Source: Celoporthe dispersa
Taxonomy: Eukaryota; Ascomycota; Sordariomycetes; Diaporthales; Cryphonectriaceae
Length of the DNA: 64,000 bases
Direction: 5' to 3'
Assembly: GCA_016584495.1 (NCBI GenBank)
Contig: WAID01000005.1
Span: forward strand, 992,501-1,056,500
Part shown: positions 1 through 11,903 of the stretch, in pieces
Layout of the letters: each line of letters starts with the position of its first letter
Numbering within the stretch: the stretch's first letter is position 1
Notes under the pieces: model-generated
Database searches by the model: none
What the model was told of the DNA's origin: nothing
What the model saw: only the letters and a program-made list of their open reading frames with translations
Position numbers and translations under genes: made by a program

Positions 1-3000
1 AGTTGTTATTTTTCCAACGGTGCCTTCTCCTAGTAACCCTCGCATAGAGTTGTGGAGTTTTGATGAACTACTTGTGATTTTTTTTTTTTTTTTTTAGGGA
101 CGCATTCGCGGTCCTCCAGATCACCGTGCTCATCACAGAAAGGCGGATCGAAGTTGGTCACAAGCATGGTAAAAAAAAAATGAGCTTGTTGATTTCTAGC
201 AACGAGATATTTTTGCCGATGCATGTCCTGGATCCGAATTTTAGGCCTGCCACATTAGCACCGTCGTATCATTATATTGACCAGTACTACAACGAGGGAC
301 AAAGACGGCGGTGTGTCTAGGAGAAAAGGCACAAATAAATGTCAAAGACTTATCTAAACCAAAGTGTACCATGCTCTGTTCGTTCTGGGAAAAATTGGCA
401 ACGTACGACTGCCCCTCCTTTGCAGACCTCACGCCAAAGTGGGAGTCTAATCCTAGGCTGAACACGCACTGCTTTCTGGACGACTACCTGCATGTACGGG
501 AGCTTCTGAGCATCCTGAAACGTCGGTCGCGGTACACACAAGAGATAGTCGAGGTCAGTGCAATCGCGGTGGTGTCGCTCTCAGCACCAATGTTGGCATC
601 ACATTCGCGAAGATATCCTAGTCTGTCATTGTCTTTCGCGCTGAGCATCTAGAAAAATGCGAGCCATATAGGCGGGACTATCAGTTTGCATATTTTGTCT
701 CTCCCGGCGCGCTGCGGTGATCCTGTCCAAGGCAAAACGCATGAATAGCGCGATCTTGGGTCCTGCGATGAGGCCAGCTAACGTTTTGACGTAGGGCATT
801 GTTTAGGGATAGAGGCTGGCAGTATAAGCACCATGTGATCGTAATTCAGATTTTCGATCATGTTCTCTACGTCATTGCGTCTATCGAGAAAGTTCATCCT
901 CTGCTCGAACCTATTGCCCTAGTGTCAGCTCCTTGTGCGTACTGAAGTAATCGCCGAACCAGATATAAAGCACAATAATCTCACTGTAATCATAGAGATG
1001 GCTTCAGAGGCAAGATACTACAGCTATGCTCCCACATTGATACTTTCAGCACGATCCTCAAGTACGGTGGTGACCATGACTGGCCTCTATATTTAGGAAC
1101 TCCTTGTTTTCCAGGTGGCGAAGACACAAGAAGAGGGAAATCGGGGCTTTCACGCGTAATGAACAAGCTTGAGAGAATTCTCATCTGAAATAGCCTTAAC
1201 TATGCGGCAGGACAGGAAACCAATGTAATTGCGGAGGATCTTCTGTTTTCGTGGTTTCAAACGGGTTACCCCAGGCATTAACAATTTCGCAGCTCTCTCA
1301 AAGCTCGGATGCTCAAGGAACAGGCTCCCCGAGTGTAGATAATATGATGTCTTCCAACAATTTTACTGATGCAGTCTTGATGACCGGTTCGACGTTTTCC
1401 TGGGTGTATATGTACTTAGCATGGCAGAGGCTACCGTAGAAAGGCAAAGAAATATGTTTCCTGCCACGAAAAAAGTCGGCCGTGCGGAAGAGAGCACTGA
1501 GCCTGGCTGGTGGTCCGCTGGTGGTCACGAAAGCCTGGCCGAGGGCACTCAAGAAGACCACACTGCACGTAGGCGTGTCGTGGAGATTCCTGGAAATTCT
1601 GGCCTAGGAGATAAGGCTTGATCATTCCATGAGGGAATCCAGCGTCACTAAACTCTTTACCCTGAACAACGTCGAGCTCATGTTGGGCTTCTTCGGCGTT
1701 GGAGTTGGCAGAACATAGGCCCACGAGTCCAGCGCACCATCCGCCCAGGAAGTGGCGTGCAGATTGCGTGATTCCTCATGCACGAGAACGCCCAACTGAA
1801 AGGCCATGCCAGTGGCTTCTGCACCGGTCTGAGGTGTCAGCGCCGTCACTGTCTGTTGTGGTGAGTGTATGAATCACCACTGCGACTGACAGGATGTGAA
1901 GAGAATAATAATAATAACAACCATGGACTGCTCTATGTTGGAGGCTTTGTTGTGTTTATATTGTAGTTTTGTGTGTTATGTCTCTTTTTACCTTGGCCTG
2001 CGTGCTCGTCAAAGCCAAGTCCGGATGCGGTTGTTCGGCATCACTGTTCTTCGCTGCCGGAGGTGATTGACCAATAATTACACGGGCCAAGGTGATCGCG
2101 ATAGAGAAATTAATCATTGGCAAGAATCGGATTAGACGCGCGGCCGTCAGCATTGCAAATATTTGCCAAGTCATCGGAGACCGGGGCCGCGATGATCTTT
2201 GTGCTATTACCACAGAGATGCATACCCGAATGACATCCCTTAGGTATCTTGACAATGACGAGAACTGTTGTAAGCATCGAATAAATCATGCAACACTTGG
2301 TTCACCATAGATCAAGGACATGGCTGAAAATTAAGACGCGTGATAAGGTTATTTTTTTTTTATTTTTACAAAAACCGTTACTGCATCCGTTGCCTTGTCC
2401 TGGCCAAGGAAAAGGCCACCTGCGCTTGTCCAAGCTCAATATAATATTAACACGCACAATTTTACTACAAATCCTACAATTCCACTCCAGTGGTGACCAC
2501 AAGGAGCGTTTTCCCCCAGCAGCTCGGCGGACAGCTCATTTGACGATGGCCGTTTATAATGCAGGACAGACTCAGAGAGGCATGGGCGGTAAAATACATG
2601 CCGTGTCCAGCTTCTCTGCACAGTGACTTTGGTTACGACTCTGCAGCGTCGTGGTATCTATAGTATTTTTTTACACTCTCATGGCTGGCAGCATACTCAC
2701 CTTGCGTGCGTCGAGACACGGCCTCGCACCGGTCACACACTTCCCACGTGGGTCGACTAGGGAGAACCGACGACATTAGAGATGCAAATCACACACGCTC
2801 GCTCCTCTGAGGACACAACAAGATGCAACAATCACTACACGAGGGTTTGCTTCTATAAATCTCGCCGCTACTGAAATACCACTCTCTAGCCTCCTCCTCT
2901 TCTGTTTCATTATCAACAACAACAAGAACACGAACATCACTCCACCCGCGAAACCCTCACGTGCAAATCAACAAAGCCGAAACTGGTCCAGCTAGAGAGG

Positions 3001-3087
3001 CACACATAACAGAGAAGACAAGAAGAAAGGAAAGAAAAAAAAACCCCCCAATACACATACACCATAAACTACCAAGAAACCGTCAAG
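1..3087. other. gene-free region with poly-T tract
   Basis: No gene could be supported here. It holds an 18-base T run at about 78-95 and several short A/T runs. A 99-codon reading frame on the minus strand (1956-2255) has one hydrophobic stretch but no recognisable domain. The last ~150 bases before 3088 are A-rich and lead directly into a start codon in good fungal context, so they are probably the 5' UTR and promoter of the microprotein gene. Confidence 0.6.
78..95. repeat. poly-T tract
   Basis: A run of about 18 T on the plus strand in a gene-free region; the length is likely to vary or be miscalled. Confidence 0.9.
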
Positions 3088-3276
3088 ATGCCTGGAAAGT
3101 GCGAGAAACACGGCTATTACTCTGGCAAGTCCTGCACATTCTGCTGGAAGGTCCGCACACCCTCTCCAGCTGCAAACCCGAAGGAGGACCACTCTACCGA
3201 GGACGATCGCTTGGATCTTGTGAACGAGGACACGGCCGTTCCCGAGGATACTGGGAACGGTGAGCATGTCAAGTAA
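3088..3276 (+). CDS. 62-residue Cys/His-containing microprotein, hypothetical
   Basis: A single-exon frame of 62 codons starts in strong fungal context (GTCAAGATGCC) after an A-rich leader. The first 20 residues contain C-x2-H followed by C-x2-C-W, a spacing that could hold one zinc ion or act as half of a zinc ribbon. The rest is acidic and probably disordered (many E, D, P, N). There is no signal peptide or membrane segment. It sits alone between a 3-kb gene-free stretch and the wax-synthase-like gene on the opposite strand. I do not recognise the family; the metal-binding idea is inferred from residue spacing only. It could be a chance frame, but start context and leader composition favour a real gene. 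Confidence 0.5.
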   Translation: MPGKCEKHGYYSGKSCTFCWKVRTPSPAANPKEDHSTEDDRLDLVNEDTAVPEDTGNGEHVK

Positions 3277-3654
3277 GGCATGTGCGAGGTGGGCCGTAAG
3301 GGAGTATTGTTGACGATACTTCCCCAGCCATGGACATGGATAATAATTATTAATTACTTTTTCTTTCCCTCATTTCTTTCCCTTAAAGAGTCTGGTACGC
3401 ATAGTTGCTGGGAAATGAATTCTATTCATTAATTACCACTTTACTTGGGATTTGACGATTGGTATCATGTTGTTGAAAGCCGGCAGCCATGTTTGCGGCA
3501 TCACGAGAGTTGTTGGATCTCGGGCACTTGACCGTCTCTAGACGACAGAGATTGATATCTATGCCATAGAACGTGGTCCAGTTGATACCTCAGGTATAAC
3601 ATCGTGTTTGACTCTGTCCTGTAAACTCAACAACCCCTGGAAGGAGGCACACAA
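3277..3654. other. intergenic, convergent 3' ends
   Basis: This stretch lies between the stop of the microprotein gene on the plus strand and the end of the wax-synthase-like gene on the minus strand. It is AT-rich in its first half and presumably holds both 3' UTRs. Nothing else was seen. Confidence 0.5.
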
Positions 3655-5315
3655 CTAGAACCCGCTCATCTCCCTCACCAACCCAGCATTCACCCAGCCC
3701 CTCGCAAAATTCCTCCCGCTCAGCAGCACCACGGACATCCACCAAGCCCTCCCCACCCATCCATCCCACCACCTGTCCGGGCTCCCCCCCGTCCGCCTCA
3801 CCACAGCCCTCCTGACCACCTCCTCAACCACCACCGCCACCCCGTTCGCCGCGAAGAACACCGCCTCTCCCCGGGCTAGCCACCAGTCTCCTCCCATAAC
3901 CCCCCTCGCCGCAAACCCGTGACAGATGGCACTGCTCAGAAAACCCCCAGAACCCTGCCCACATCGGCCGGCTCTTCCTGGGTCTTACCCAGCAGCCTGC
4001 GCTCCAGCCACTCGCCCGGCCAGATACCGTAGACGAGGAAGAAGCGCGCGAAGAGGCGGTGCCACCCGTGCGACCAGAACTCGCGCACGCCGCCGCGTAT
4101 TTCCCAGGGTGGCTTGGTGTACAGCGGAGGGAAGTAGGCGAGCGGGCCGGGGGCGAGAGGACTGCACACCACCGCGAAGGCAGAGTGGGCGAGGGAGAAG
4201 GCTGCCATGAGGGTCGCGCCGAGGCACAGCGTCAGGCCCAGCTGGGCGAAGAGCGGCAGCCGGGTGCCGAAGAGGTTGTCATCCCACCGTCCATCGCCCT
4301 CCCACAGGTGCTCCTCGACGTCGGCCAGGCCGTACTGCAGGTAGATGGCCCTGACCCCGGCCAGAGACACCACCAGGGTGGGCAGGGCGCGCAGGAAGAT
4401 GCTGTGCAGCCGGCTGGGCACGGTCGGCAGCCAGGTCCTGCGCGTGTGGCGGACGTCGGCGGTGGTCCACGTGAAGCCGGCGCCGCGCATGGAGAGCTCG
4501 AGCTCAAGGGCCCAGGAGGCGCGGTCTGCGAGGGTGTGAGGCCAGCCGTCCTCGGTGGCGGCGTGCTCGAGGACGGGTCTGGGCTGGGGGCCTGTGACGA
4601 GGTTGTGGTGAAGGAGATGGACGGGAAAGTAGGAATAGGAGGAGGAAAAGGAGGGTGGCTGGTCGGATCTTGGTCTGGCGATGGGGTTCAGAGGCTTGTC
4701 GTTGTTGACCCCGCGGCTTCCTGGCTCAGGTATTGATGTTGTTGTTGATGGTGTTGCCTGGCCAGAGGACGAGGCGGCGGAGGACGACAGGGGGGAAGGG
4801 GGAGAGGGTTTATTACTATTCTCCTTCAGGTCGCGGAGGAGGCCCTCGGCAGGGCGAGGCCCGATCCGCGGCTCGTACCTGTATATCACGCGGCGTGGGA
4901 TATGCCCCAGGAGATACGGCGAGATGAAAAAGGCATCCACCACGCGAGCACTGCCATACAAACCCACCAGCCCGAGCTGATACGTCAGGCCGATGCTCTG
5001 CGGAACATGATATGCCAGCGGCAGCCGCAGGAAGAGCCATGCCGCCAGGAGGGCCAGAGCGCTGCGGAGGGCCTTGATGGCGGGTGTATCCAGAGCTGGA
5101 GGCGGCGGGGGCGGGAGGAGGAGGAGGGCCAGATAGTATACCAGCGGCGGGCAGATCATGGCCTCGATGGTGAGCGGCCTCGTGCCCGGGATGGGATGCA
5201 GCCCGGGCCTGGGCTCTGCAACCATGAGGTTCGACAGGAGGTTGTTCATGGTCGTGAGAGGGAGGCAGGCGAGCTCTTCTGCCGTCGAGGGTCTCGAGGC
5301 TGGGCTGCACTGCAT
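3655..5315 (-). CDS. wax-synthase-like membrane O-acyltransferase, apparent frameshift
   Basis: Predicted multipass membrane protein of about 553 residues related to the fungal wax synthase/MBOAT-like acyltransferase domain, which esterifies alcohols or secondary metabolites in the ER membrane. Hydrophobic segments begin near residue 53 (run of L and P), with a Ser/Pro-rich loop after about residue 175. The C-terminal family signature is visible: FWSHGWHRLFARFFL, then a histidine in CHGF, then RGVMGGDWW and a final amphipathic helix. The reading frame from 5315 stops at 3936, but the signature continues without a gap in the next frame down to 3655. One added base in the A4/C5 run at 3940-3948 joins them. 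No intron of correct phase fits, although GTAAGA occurs nearby. The first methionine (5315) or one 22 codons later may be used. Substrate is unknown. Confidence 0.75.
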
Positions 5316-8300
5316 TCGCGGGTGTCGCTATCCCGCACAAGCATCAGGTCAACCTCTGCCGTGTGAAGACCAATCCATGTACGCCGACAGCGATCCAGCT
5401 GCCTTTGGTGATGTCAGAGACTACCACAGCATTAGATCGGCAGTGCTGGGCTTGGTAGCGGGGGTCATCCATTCCAGAAGCGTTGCTGACGGCCTCGGGC
5501 CGTCGTCACCTGCCCTCCACGTTTCCATGCCTACCTGAGCCTACGTAGATAGTACTATGTATTTTGTACATCTATCGGTTCGTTGCCAGAACGAGGCGAC
5601 GAAAACGTCGACAAAGTATCTACATAGGTTGATAACATGTGAACGTATAGTCAGAGCGGAGTTCTCTGCCCTTGTCTGGCAAGATTTTTTCCTCCTTCTC
5701 TGTTGTCGCGGGGACTTGCTGGGTTCTAGGGACTCACACGAGGATTTCTCATCTCCGTCCTTTTTGTCAAGAGTCCCGTCATTTAACAATGGGCCTGCAA
5801 AACCTTGATATCGGAGCTCCCGACGACGCCAGCGCAATTGGGCCATGGCGGGCTCGTGCCGACACACCCTGAGCAGGTTCTCGCTCTCGAGGTACCCATG
5901 CCGTTCGGTATCCAGAGCCGTGAGGGCTGTCGGGATCCAGAAAGCTTCCGTGTAGGAGGGACTCTGTACCTGAGGCGTCTCTGTCGGGCCATCGATGCAC
6001 ACCAGAGGCAGGTACAAGGGATGCATGCATAAGCCGGGCCGTCGTATACGCTCGACCCATGATGGTGGTGATATACCTGTCATCGCATATTTATTATGAT
6101 GCCACAGGTACATGACTCGCTATGCCGTATAGGGTGCCTGCGTGTTTCTCGAAGATGTCATTGTATTGACTGACTACTCTTGAGCTTCCTTCAGCAGTGC
6201 GGCCGACGGCCACTGCCTACACGTCCTTCTTGCAGGACTCACTTGGTCCGTGTCAAGCGACCGCGCTCTCTCGGGGGAATCTCTGCACCCTCTCAACCAG
6301 TGGTTGTCTTTCTGAAGGAGATATCGCCACACCCGCCTGTCGATGCACAGGTCAGGGGGGGATCGATCGACAATCGCGGAGGGCACGCCGGCGCTTTGGG
6401 TCTGCCTGTAGGCCGCGGGCCGTCGCAACGGGCCACACAAGCCCCTCGTCCAGCAAGCCACACGTCAGAAACATAAAGCACAAAGATCAATCTGCGTCAC
6501 TGCGGCCGGCGTCTGCAGAGATTGACGCCGCGCGCTCGGATCCTGACATTTGCTGAAGCGACGACAAACATGAGACGGAGGCGTCGTCGGGATGTGGCGA
6601 TCTTGTAACTCTGCGAGGACCTTTTTTCTTCTTTCTTTTCAGCTGAAATTTCCGCGGAGACTGCTCACCTGTCCTGCCCCTGCCCTGGTCGGTCTGCACT
6701 GTCAGTGCTCGCCAGCAGAGATCCCGTCTGCCGCCAGTCGTCTCCAGAGACAATGCTGACTCTTGTCGACGGCAGCGAGTGTCAGGACGACGGTTTCCTT
6801 CTGTCTTGGGTGGGGGGGGGGGAGAGCAGGCGGTGAGGGCTAGGTCGGCCGTTGGGATTACTGGTACGAGGACTACTTCTGGTACAGACAGCACAATCGT
6901 CCTTCGGTAATATAAAACCTCACCGATGTGACCTTGCTGACAGGGTCATCACGTCGCGTGGGGTGGAGACGCGGCGGACGCGACGATGTGGGTCAAGCAC
7001 TGACTGAGCCCGAGATACAGGATAGCATCGAGATAGGACAATAGCATGGTCTGTATCACATGTGTTGTAAACCGTAGCACAAGCTGTGCAGACACAGAGG
7101 CCGCCCGAGGAGGGCCCTCCCTCCACCATGAACAGAGTAGCCTGTATGAACACGTTGGGAGCAGGCCGAGTCCATTGGCCCTGGAAGCTCCGATCGCTGG
7201 GTGGAAATACCACAGTGTGGCAGCACCAAGAGAGGGCGATACGGTGACCGAGTAGCCTTCTCAAAGCCGCGGACGCTGGGCGGTAAGAGGGCAGCTGGGT
7301 GGTCACGGGTATGGTTGGACGTACGTGGTGGCTTGTCTCAGCGACTAAAAGAGAAAAAAAGAAAAAAAGAGTGGCTTCATTGGATGGGAATCTTGGGAAG
7401 GCTTTTTTTTTCTCCTTAAAAAAACAGAAATTTATCGGCGACAGGCTGTCGTAGGAGGAGGAAGCAACAGATCGAGGATCGATGATCAGATGGATGGACG
7501 CGCACGCTTGGTTGGTTGCGCAGGCGGTACGGACAGGGGGAGGCCCTAAGGTCTCGATTAGCGCTGGGGGGGGACCCCAGGGCGCCAAGGGTCAGCACCA
7601 ACACGACGTACCACAGGGAGGGGATAGGCTCGCTCAGTGTTGTCGTTAGGTGCTAAGACAGCCAGGCGGGCCTGAGACTAGGCCTAAAAAATAGAGAGAA
7701 AGTCTGAAAGGCTACCATGAACAGGGATCTTCTGGGTCAGCACACGGGCCAGACGCGCCAAGTTGCCGCAACAACCGGGTAAGGAATGTTTACGGGTTGG
7801 GGAAACGAATGGAGCTGGATGGAGACATGATGAGACGGTGGCTCCACCCTCTGCAGGAACCTTGTCTGGGAAGCAAAAGCCCCAGGCAGGGCCAGACAGG
7901 CTGAGCGGAAGGCCTGGACCCACGGAGGAGGGGGGGGCGCCCTCTGGGCAGGTGGGAAGCTGGGAGAGAGGGAAAGAGGAAAAGAGGAAAATGGGAGCCT
8001 GCGAGGACGAATGTGGCATGGCACGGCACTTGACAACACACATGCTACATGCCAGGGCAGCCAGCAGCAGCGGGCATGTCGTCCATCTTTTATTTTTTAT
8101 TTTATTTTTTATTTTTTACAGTTTTTTTGTTCAAATTTCTTGTCTTCTGTTTCTTTTCCTTCCTTCCGCTTCCCTCCCCCCCCCCTGTTCACTGTCAATC
8201 CGTCGACAACAACACGCTGTCGTAACACGCCATTGTCGCTGTCCCTCTCTCTCTTAGCCGCTGTAGCTTTTCCTTATTTTTTTTTCTTTTTTCTTTTTCT

Positions 8301-8663
8301 CCCTCCTTCTCTCTCTCCGTCCCGTGGTATTGTTTATCCTGCCACCCGCTGTTGTTACTCCATACTACCTGCTGCCACTTCCTCTCTCGTGTTCTCCACC
8401 ACAGCGCTACATTTCCGTTTCTCCTCTTCTAATTTGATCGTTCCCACGCTGTACCCCCGGTCTGGTCTGCCTTCTGATTGCTACTACGTAGTACCTCCCT
8501 CCGGTGAAGACTGAACCCTCGTCTGCACCTGCTCCCTCCCTCCACCCCCCCTCCCGATCTTCAGAGATATACCTAGCACAGGAGCCAGGGCGATCCAGGC
8601 CAGGGCAGGTCAAGGGCAACAAGGCCAAGGTGTGGCCCAGGTCAGGCCAGGCCAAGATTCAAG
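5316..8663. other. 3.3-kb gene-free region with CT-rich promoter tract
   Basis: No convincing gene. Long chance frames on the minus strand (5541-6113 and 6920-7588) have no domain, codon or composition support. From about 8085 to 8330 the plus strand is strongly T- and CT-rich, a composition typical of filamentous-fungal promoters and leaders, and it probably serves the transcription-factor gene that starts near 8664. Confidence 0.5.
8159..8330 (+). promoter_or_regulatory. CT-rich tract upstream of the zinc-finger gene
   Basis: This stretch is dominated by C and T with T runs, the kind of pyrimidine-rich block often found just before transcription start sites in filamentous fungi. It lies about 330-500 bases before the proposed start codon at 8664. 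The role is inferred from composition. Confidence 0.4.
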
Positions 8664-10796
8664 ATGTGGACTTCCCACCTTAAATTCGAACATGCCCAGC
8701 AGCAGCAGCAGCAGCAGCAACAGCAACAACAACAACAGCAGCAGCAGCAGCAGGGGCCTCAGGAGGGCAATGATTTCAGCAGCCCGTCCTTCCAGCAGAT
8801 GCAACAGCAGGCTATGCCCTCGACGCCCACACACCACCGCCGCGGCCAGAGTCTCAACATCAACAGCAGCAGCAGCGCGCCTCGCACGCCCAACACCAAT
8901 CGTCCTTCCTTGCGACCCCCTGTCTACCTCCAGAGCCCTATGGGCAACCACACACCGGGCCTCATGGGTGTAGGAGATGTCTTCAGCCCGCCGAGCGCAG
9001 GGTTCCAGGAGAATATGGGTACGTAGAGAGCCGGCGGCGGCGGTGGCAGCAGCAGCAGCAGCAGCAAGCATGCAAGCAGGGGGGAGGATGTGCGCGCCCC
9101 CGTCTCAAGAGATATATACTGACACCGAGAGCCAAAAAAATAAAGGTTACTACTCGCCTGTCATGTCCTCGCCAGGTACCGCCCTGGAGACCCTCAACGA
9201 CGAGATAGCACACTTCGACCTGGGCGGCTTTGGAGGTCCCCTTCCCGGTGATGGCCTCTTCGAGTCGCCAATGCCGTCTCCAGGCCAGGCAGCGCCGCCA
9301 GTCCTCTTCAACAACCACAACCCCTTCACATCTCCTCCCGAGTCCTTCATCCCGCCGCGCACCGCATCGCCCTTGGCCCGCGCCATGCCAGAGCACAGCA
9401 ACAGCGGCGTCGCTATGGGCTCCTACATCCGCACACCCCAGGCCTCCCCCACGCGCAACCCCTTCCGGGACTCGCTCCTCTCGACGCCCGACCCGTCGCC
9501 CACACACCACAGCCATAACCCTCTCAGGGACTCCCTCCTGCAGGCCCGCCAGCCGAGCCCGACCCGCGATTCCTTTTGTATGGAGTCGCTCATCCGCACG
9601 CCCGATCCCTCGCCCACCCGCCACAGCTTCTCCCACCCGAGCTCGCAGCAGCAGCACCACCACCACCACCACCCCTCGGGCCTGAACCCGGTCCACACCG
9701 CCCCCGACCTGCGCCCGGCCCTGACCCCGCGGGGAAGCTCCCGCTCGCCGAACCGTAGCCGACAGTCGCCGAGCCCCAGCCGGCGCATGCGCGCCCACCA
9801 GCGGACCCAGAGCCTGGCCAGCATTAACAGTGTCATGAGCCTGGCGGATGGAGACATGGAGCAGTACCGCGTCGAGTCTAACGTCAAGCCGGAGCAGATT
9901 GTCGAGCTCATCGGCGAGACGGACGGGACGCCCACTTCTGCCTCCACTCCGGCCGCAGACGCACCCCCTGCCCCCGCTGATGGCACTGCGACCAATCCGG
10001 GGGGACGGCGGCGCCGGCAGCCGCAGCAGCAGCAGCAGCAGCAGACACCAACAAGAAGTTCATCTGCAAGTGGACCGAGCCCTCCAAGGAGACGGGCGAG
10101 GAGAAGATGTGTGGGCAGTTCTTTGAGCGCAAGGAGAACTGCAAGGCGCACATCCAGACCCACCTCGACGACCGGCAGTACAAGTGCCCCTACCAGTTCT
10201 GCGGCAAGCTCTTTGTGCGCTCGCACGACCTGCGCCGCCACCTGCGCACCCACGACGTTCACAAGAAGTGGGTGTGCCCCTGCGGCCGCGACTTCAGCCG
10301 CGCGGACGCCCTCCACCGGCACCAAGGCCGCGGCAACTGCATCGGGGCCCCGCCTGGCACGAAGCGCAAGGAGCCCGCAAAACGAGGCCGCCCGCCCAAG
10401 AAGAAGGACGTCGTGTCCGGCGGCGATGGTACCGCCGCTGCCGTCTCGGCCCCGAACGAGATGAACCAGCCGCCCCAGCCGACGGCCGACGGTGAGGGCG
10501 GTGGGAACAGCGCGAGCTTCGTGCCCATGGGCGACACCGCCTTCGACGGGGTCGACTACGGGGACGGCGGGTTCGATGAGGACATGACGGGCATGGGCGG
10601 CATGCCGGACTTTGGCACGGACCCGTCGCCGTCGCCCAACTCGGGCGCCATGGCGCCCAGCCCGCTGGAGGACGAGCTGGCGTCGTCGCCGATGCCGCCG
10701 AGAGAGGATCCCATCTTCGAGCCGACGGGCGACGAGTGGCTGGAAGACTTAATATTTATCAACGATGATAAGTTCGTGGACAGCGAGGTGGCCTGA
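8664..10796 (+). CDS. Swi5/Ace2-type C2H2 zinc-finger transcription factor
   Basis: Nuclear DNA-binding protein of about 668 residues. Exons: 8664-9018 and 9146-10796, phase-1 intron GTACGT...AAAG. The N-terminus is a Gln tract followed by HRRGQSL, a motif I associate with fungal Swi5/Ace2 relatives. The middle is a Ser/Pro-rich disordered region with repeated TPxxSPT-like units, possible CDK/MAPK sites. Three fingers lie near residues 440-520: an extended first finger (C-x13-C...HIQTH), a second with C-x4-C and HLRTH, and a third with CPCGRDF ending H-x5-C, followed by KRGRPPKK, a likely nuclear signal or AT-hook. This matches the yeast Swi5/Ace2 layout, which controls cell-separation and cell-wall genes; the role here is inferred. 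The frame changes at the G6 run 9999-10004; one extra G links both halves. The exact start methionine is uncertain. Confidence 0.8.
8698..8752 (+). repeat. CAG/CAA microsatellite encoding poly-Gln
   Basis: About 18 CAG and CAA triplets in a row near the 5' end of the transcription-factor gene encode an N-terminal glutamine tract. Related CAG/GCA runs occur in its first intron (about 9034-9067) and at 10024-10043, just after the apparent frameshift, where the same triplets would be read as alanine in the frame that leads into the zinc fingers. Confidence 0.9.
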
Positions 10797-11903
10797 CACT
10801 AGATGTTGGGCAGGTGGGTTGGTGCCAAACGGCGGATAACCGACGCAAGGCGAAGAAGGGTGTTGATTTGGCGATAATCTAGACTGTCAGCCGTCATTCG
10901 AAGATGGGTGATGGATCGGCTGCTGTGTATGATGGGTGGGAAACTCGCGTGTTTGGCTCCGGCGGCGCCCTGGCCATTCTGCCGTGCCTGTTTCCTCTTG
11001 GGTCTTTCTTCACTTCTTGTATCTTGTTTCTCTCCTATGTTACTCTGAGACGTGGATCCAAGGGTTCCGGTCTTTGCGCTGGTCTCGGGACAAAAGGATG
11101 GGGATATATAGGATCTGGGCGTTTTCGTTTTATGTTTCTTTGCCTCGCTTCACCTTTTTTAACCTTCTCTGTTATCGTTTATTATTCTTATCCTCATCGG
11201 ACTGCCGTGGAATCGGAATTGCTTGGATTTCTTTTTTACTATTATTATTTTTTTTTTTTTGGTCTTCCTTTCCTAGGAGCGTTTGAGCGTCGCCTGTCGT
11301 GGCAGATATATTTTAACTTCAATTTTTGGATTTCCTGACATGCGAGGTTAGCACGGTAGCCGAATGGATGTACGGATAGGTGAATGATTTCTTGAGCTTC
11401 GAATGTAGGTTGAGGATCTGGTCCTAGCACTCCAGCTGCTGAACCGGGCTTGCCTAGTATTGCTGTCACATGCTTATGCCGCTTGCGCGTGTGCATACAC
11501 ACGCGCACGCTCTCCTGGTCGTCGAGGCTCGGGCGCTTCACCCCCTGTCTGAGGCTCCGGACGCTCAGGAGCCGGCCGAGTGTGTATATCGAGAACTTTG
11601 GACGCTCCTTCCCAAGTGACGTGTGCATCTAAGAACAAGGAAGAAAAAGAAAAGGAAGGTCTCGTGGGAATAATGAATATGCGTTAGGTGGTAGCGGTGG
11701 GTGGTGGCGGTAGGTGGCGGTCGGCTGCCTTTCGGTCGACTGCCTTCCAAACAACATCTCCGTTTTTTGCCTTTGTCTACAGACGCCGATCTAGGTATCA
11801 ATCCATAGCATGTACAAAATATGCGGCCCCCCCGGCCCCCCCTGGTGAACCCAGTCGGATGCCAGCCTCCACAGAACAAATTTCATGCTGCTCGCCCTCT
11901 CGT
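10797..11903. other. intergenic between convergent genes
   Basis: The region separates the stop of the zinc-finger gene (plus strand) from the stop of CCT7 (minus strand). It is moderately AT-rich with T runs near 11250 and presumably holds both 3' UTRs. No coding signal was recognised on either strand. Confidence 0.5.

Noticed and set aside
1956..2255. 99-codon minus-strand frame with a hydrophobic stretch
   Set aside because: No homology recognised and no supporting neighbouring exon; could be a degraded membrane-protein end but not supportable.
4059..4736. 225-codon plus-strand frame opposite the wax-synthase gene
   Set aside because: It is antisense to a gene with clear family motifs; the long open frame reflects GC-rich codon use on the other strand.
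5541..6113. 190-codon minus-strand frame near the wax-synthase gene
   Set aside because: No recognisable domain or repeat, weak start context, and overlapping open frames on both strands suggest chance.
6920..7588. 222-codon minus-strand frame upstream of the zinc-finger gene
   Set aside because: Low-complexity and randomly mixed residues, poly-Phe and poly-Lys from homopolymers, no domain, and located in a likely promoter region.
10050..10464. Continuation of the transcription factor in the original frame past 10050
   Set aside because: This frame gives Arg/Ser/Ala-rich sequence, while the next frame encodes three clear zinc fingers with Swi5/Ace2 order.
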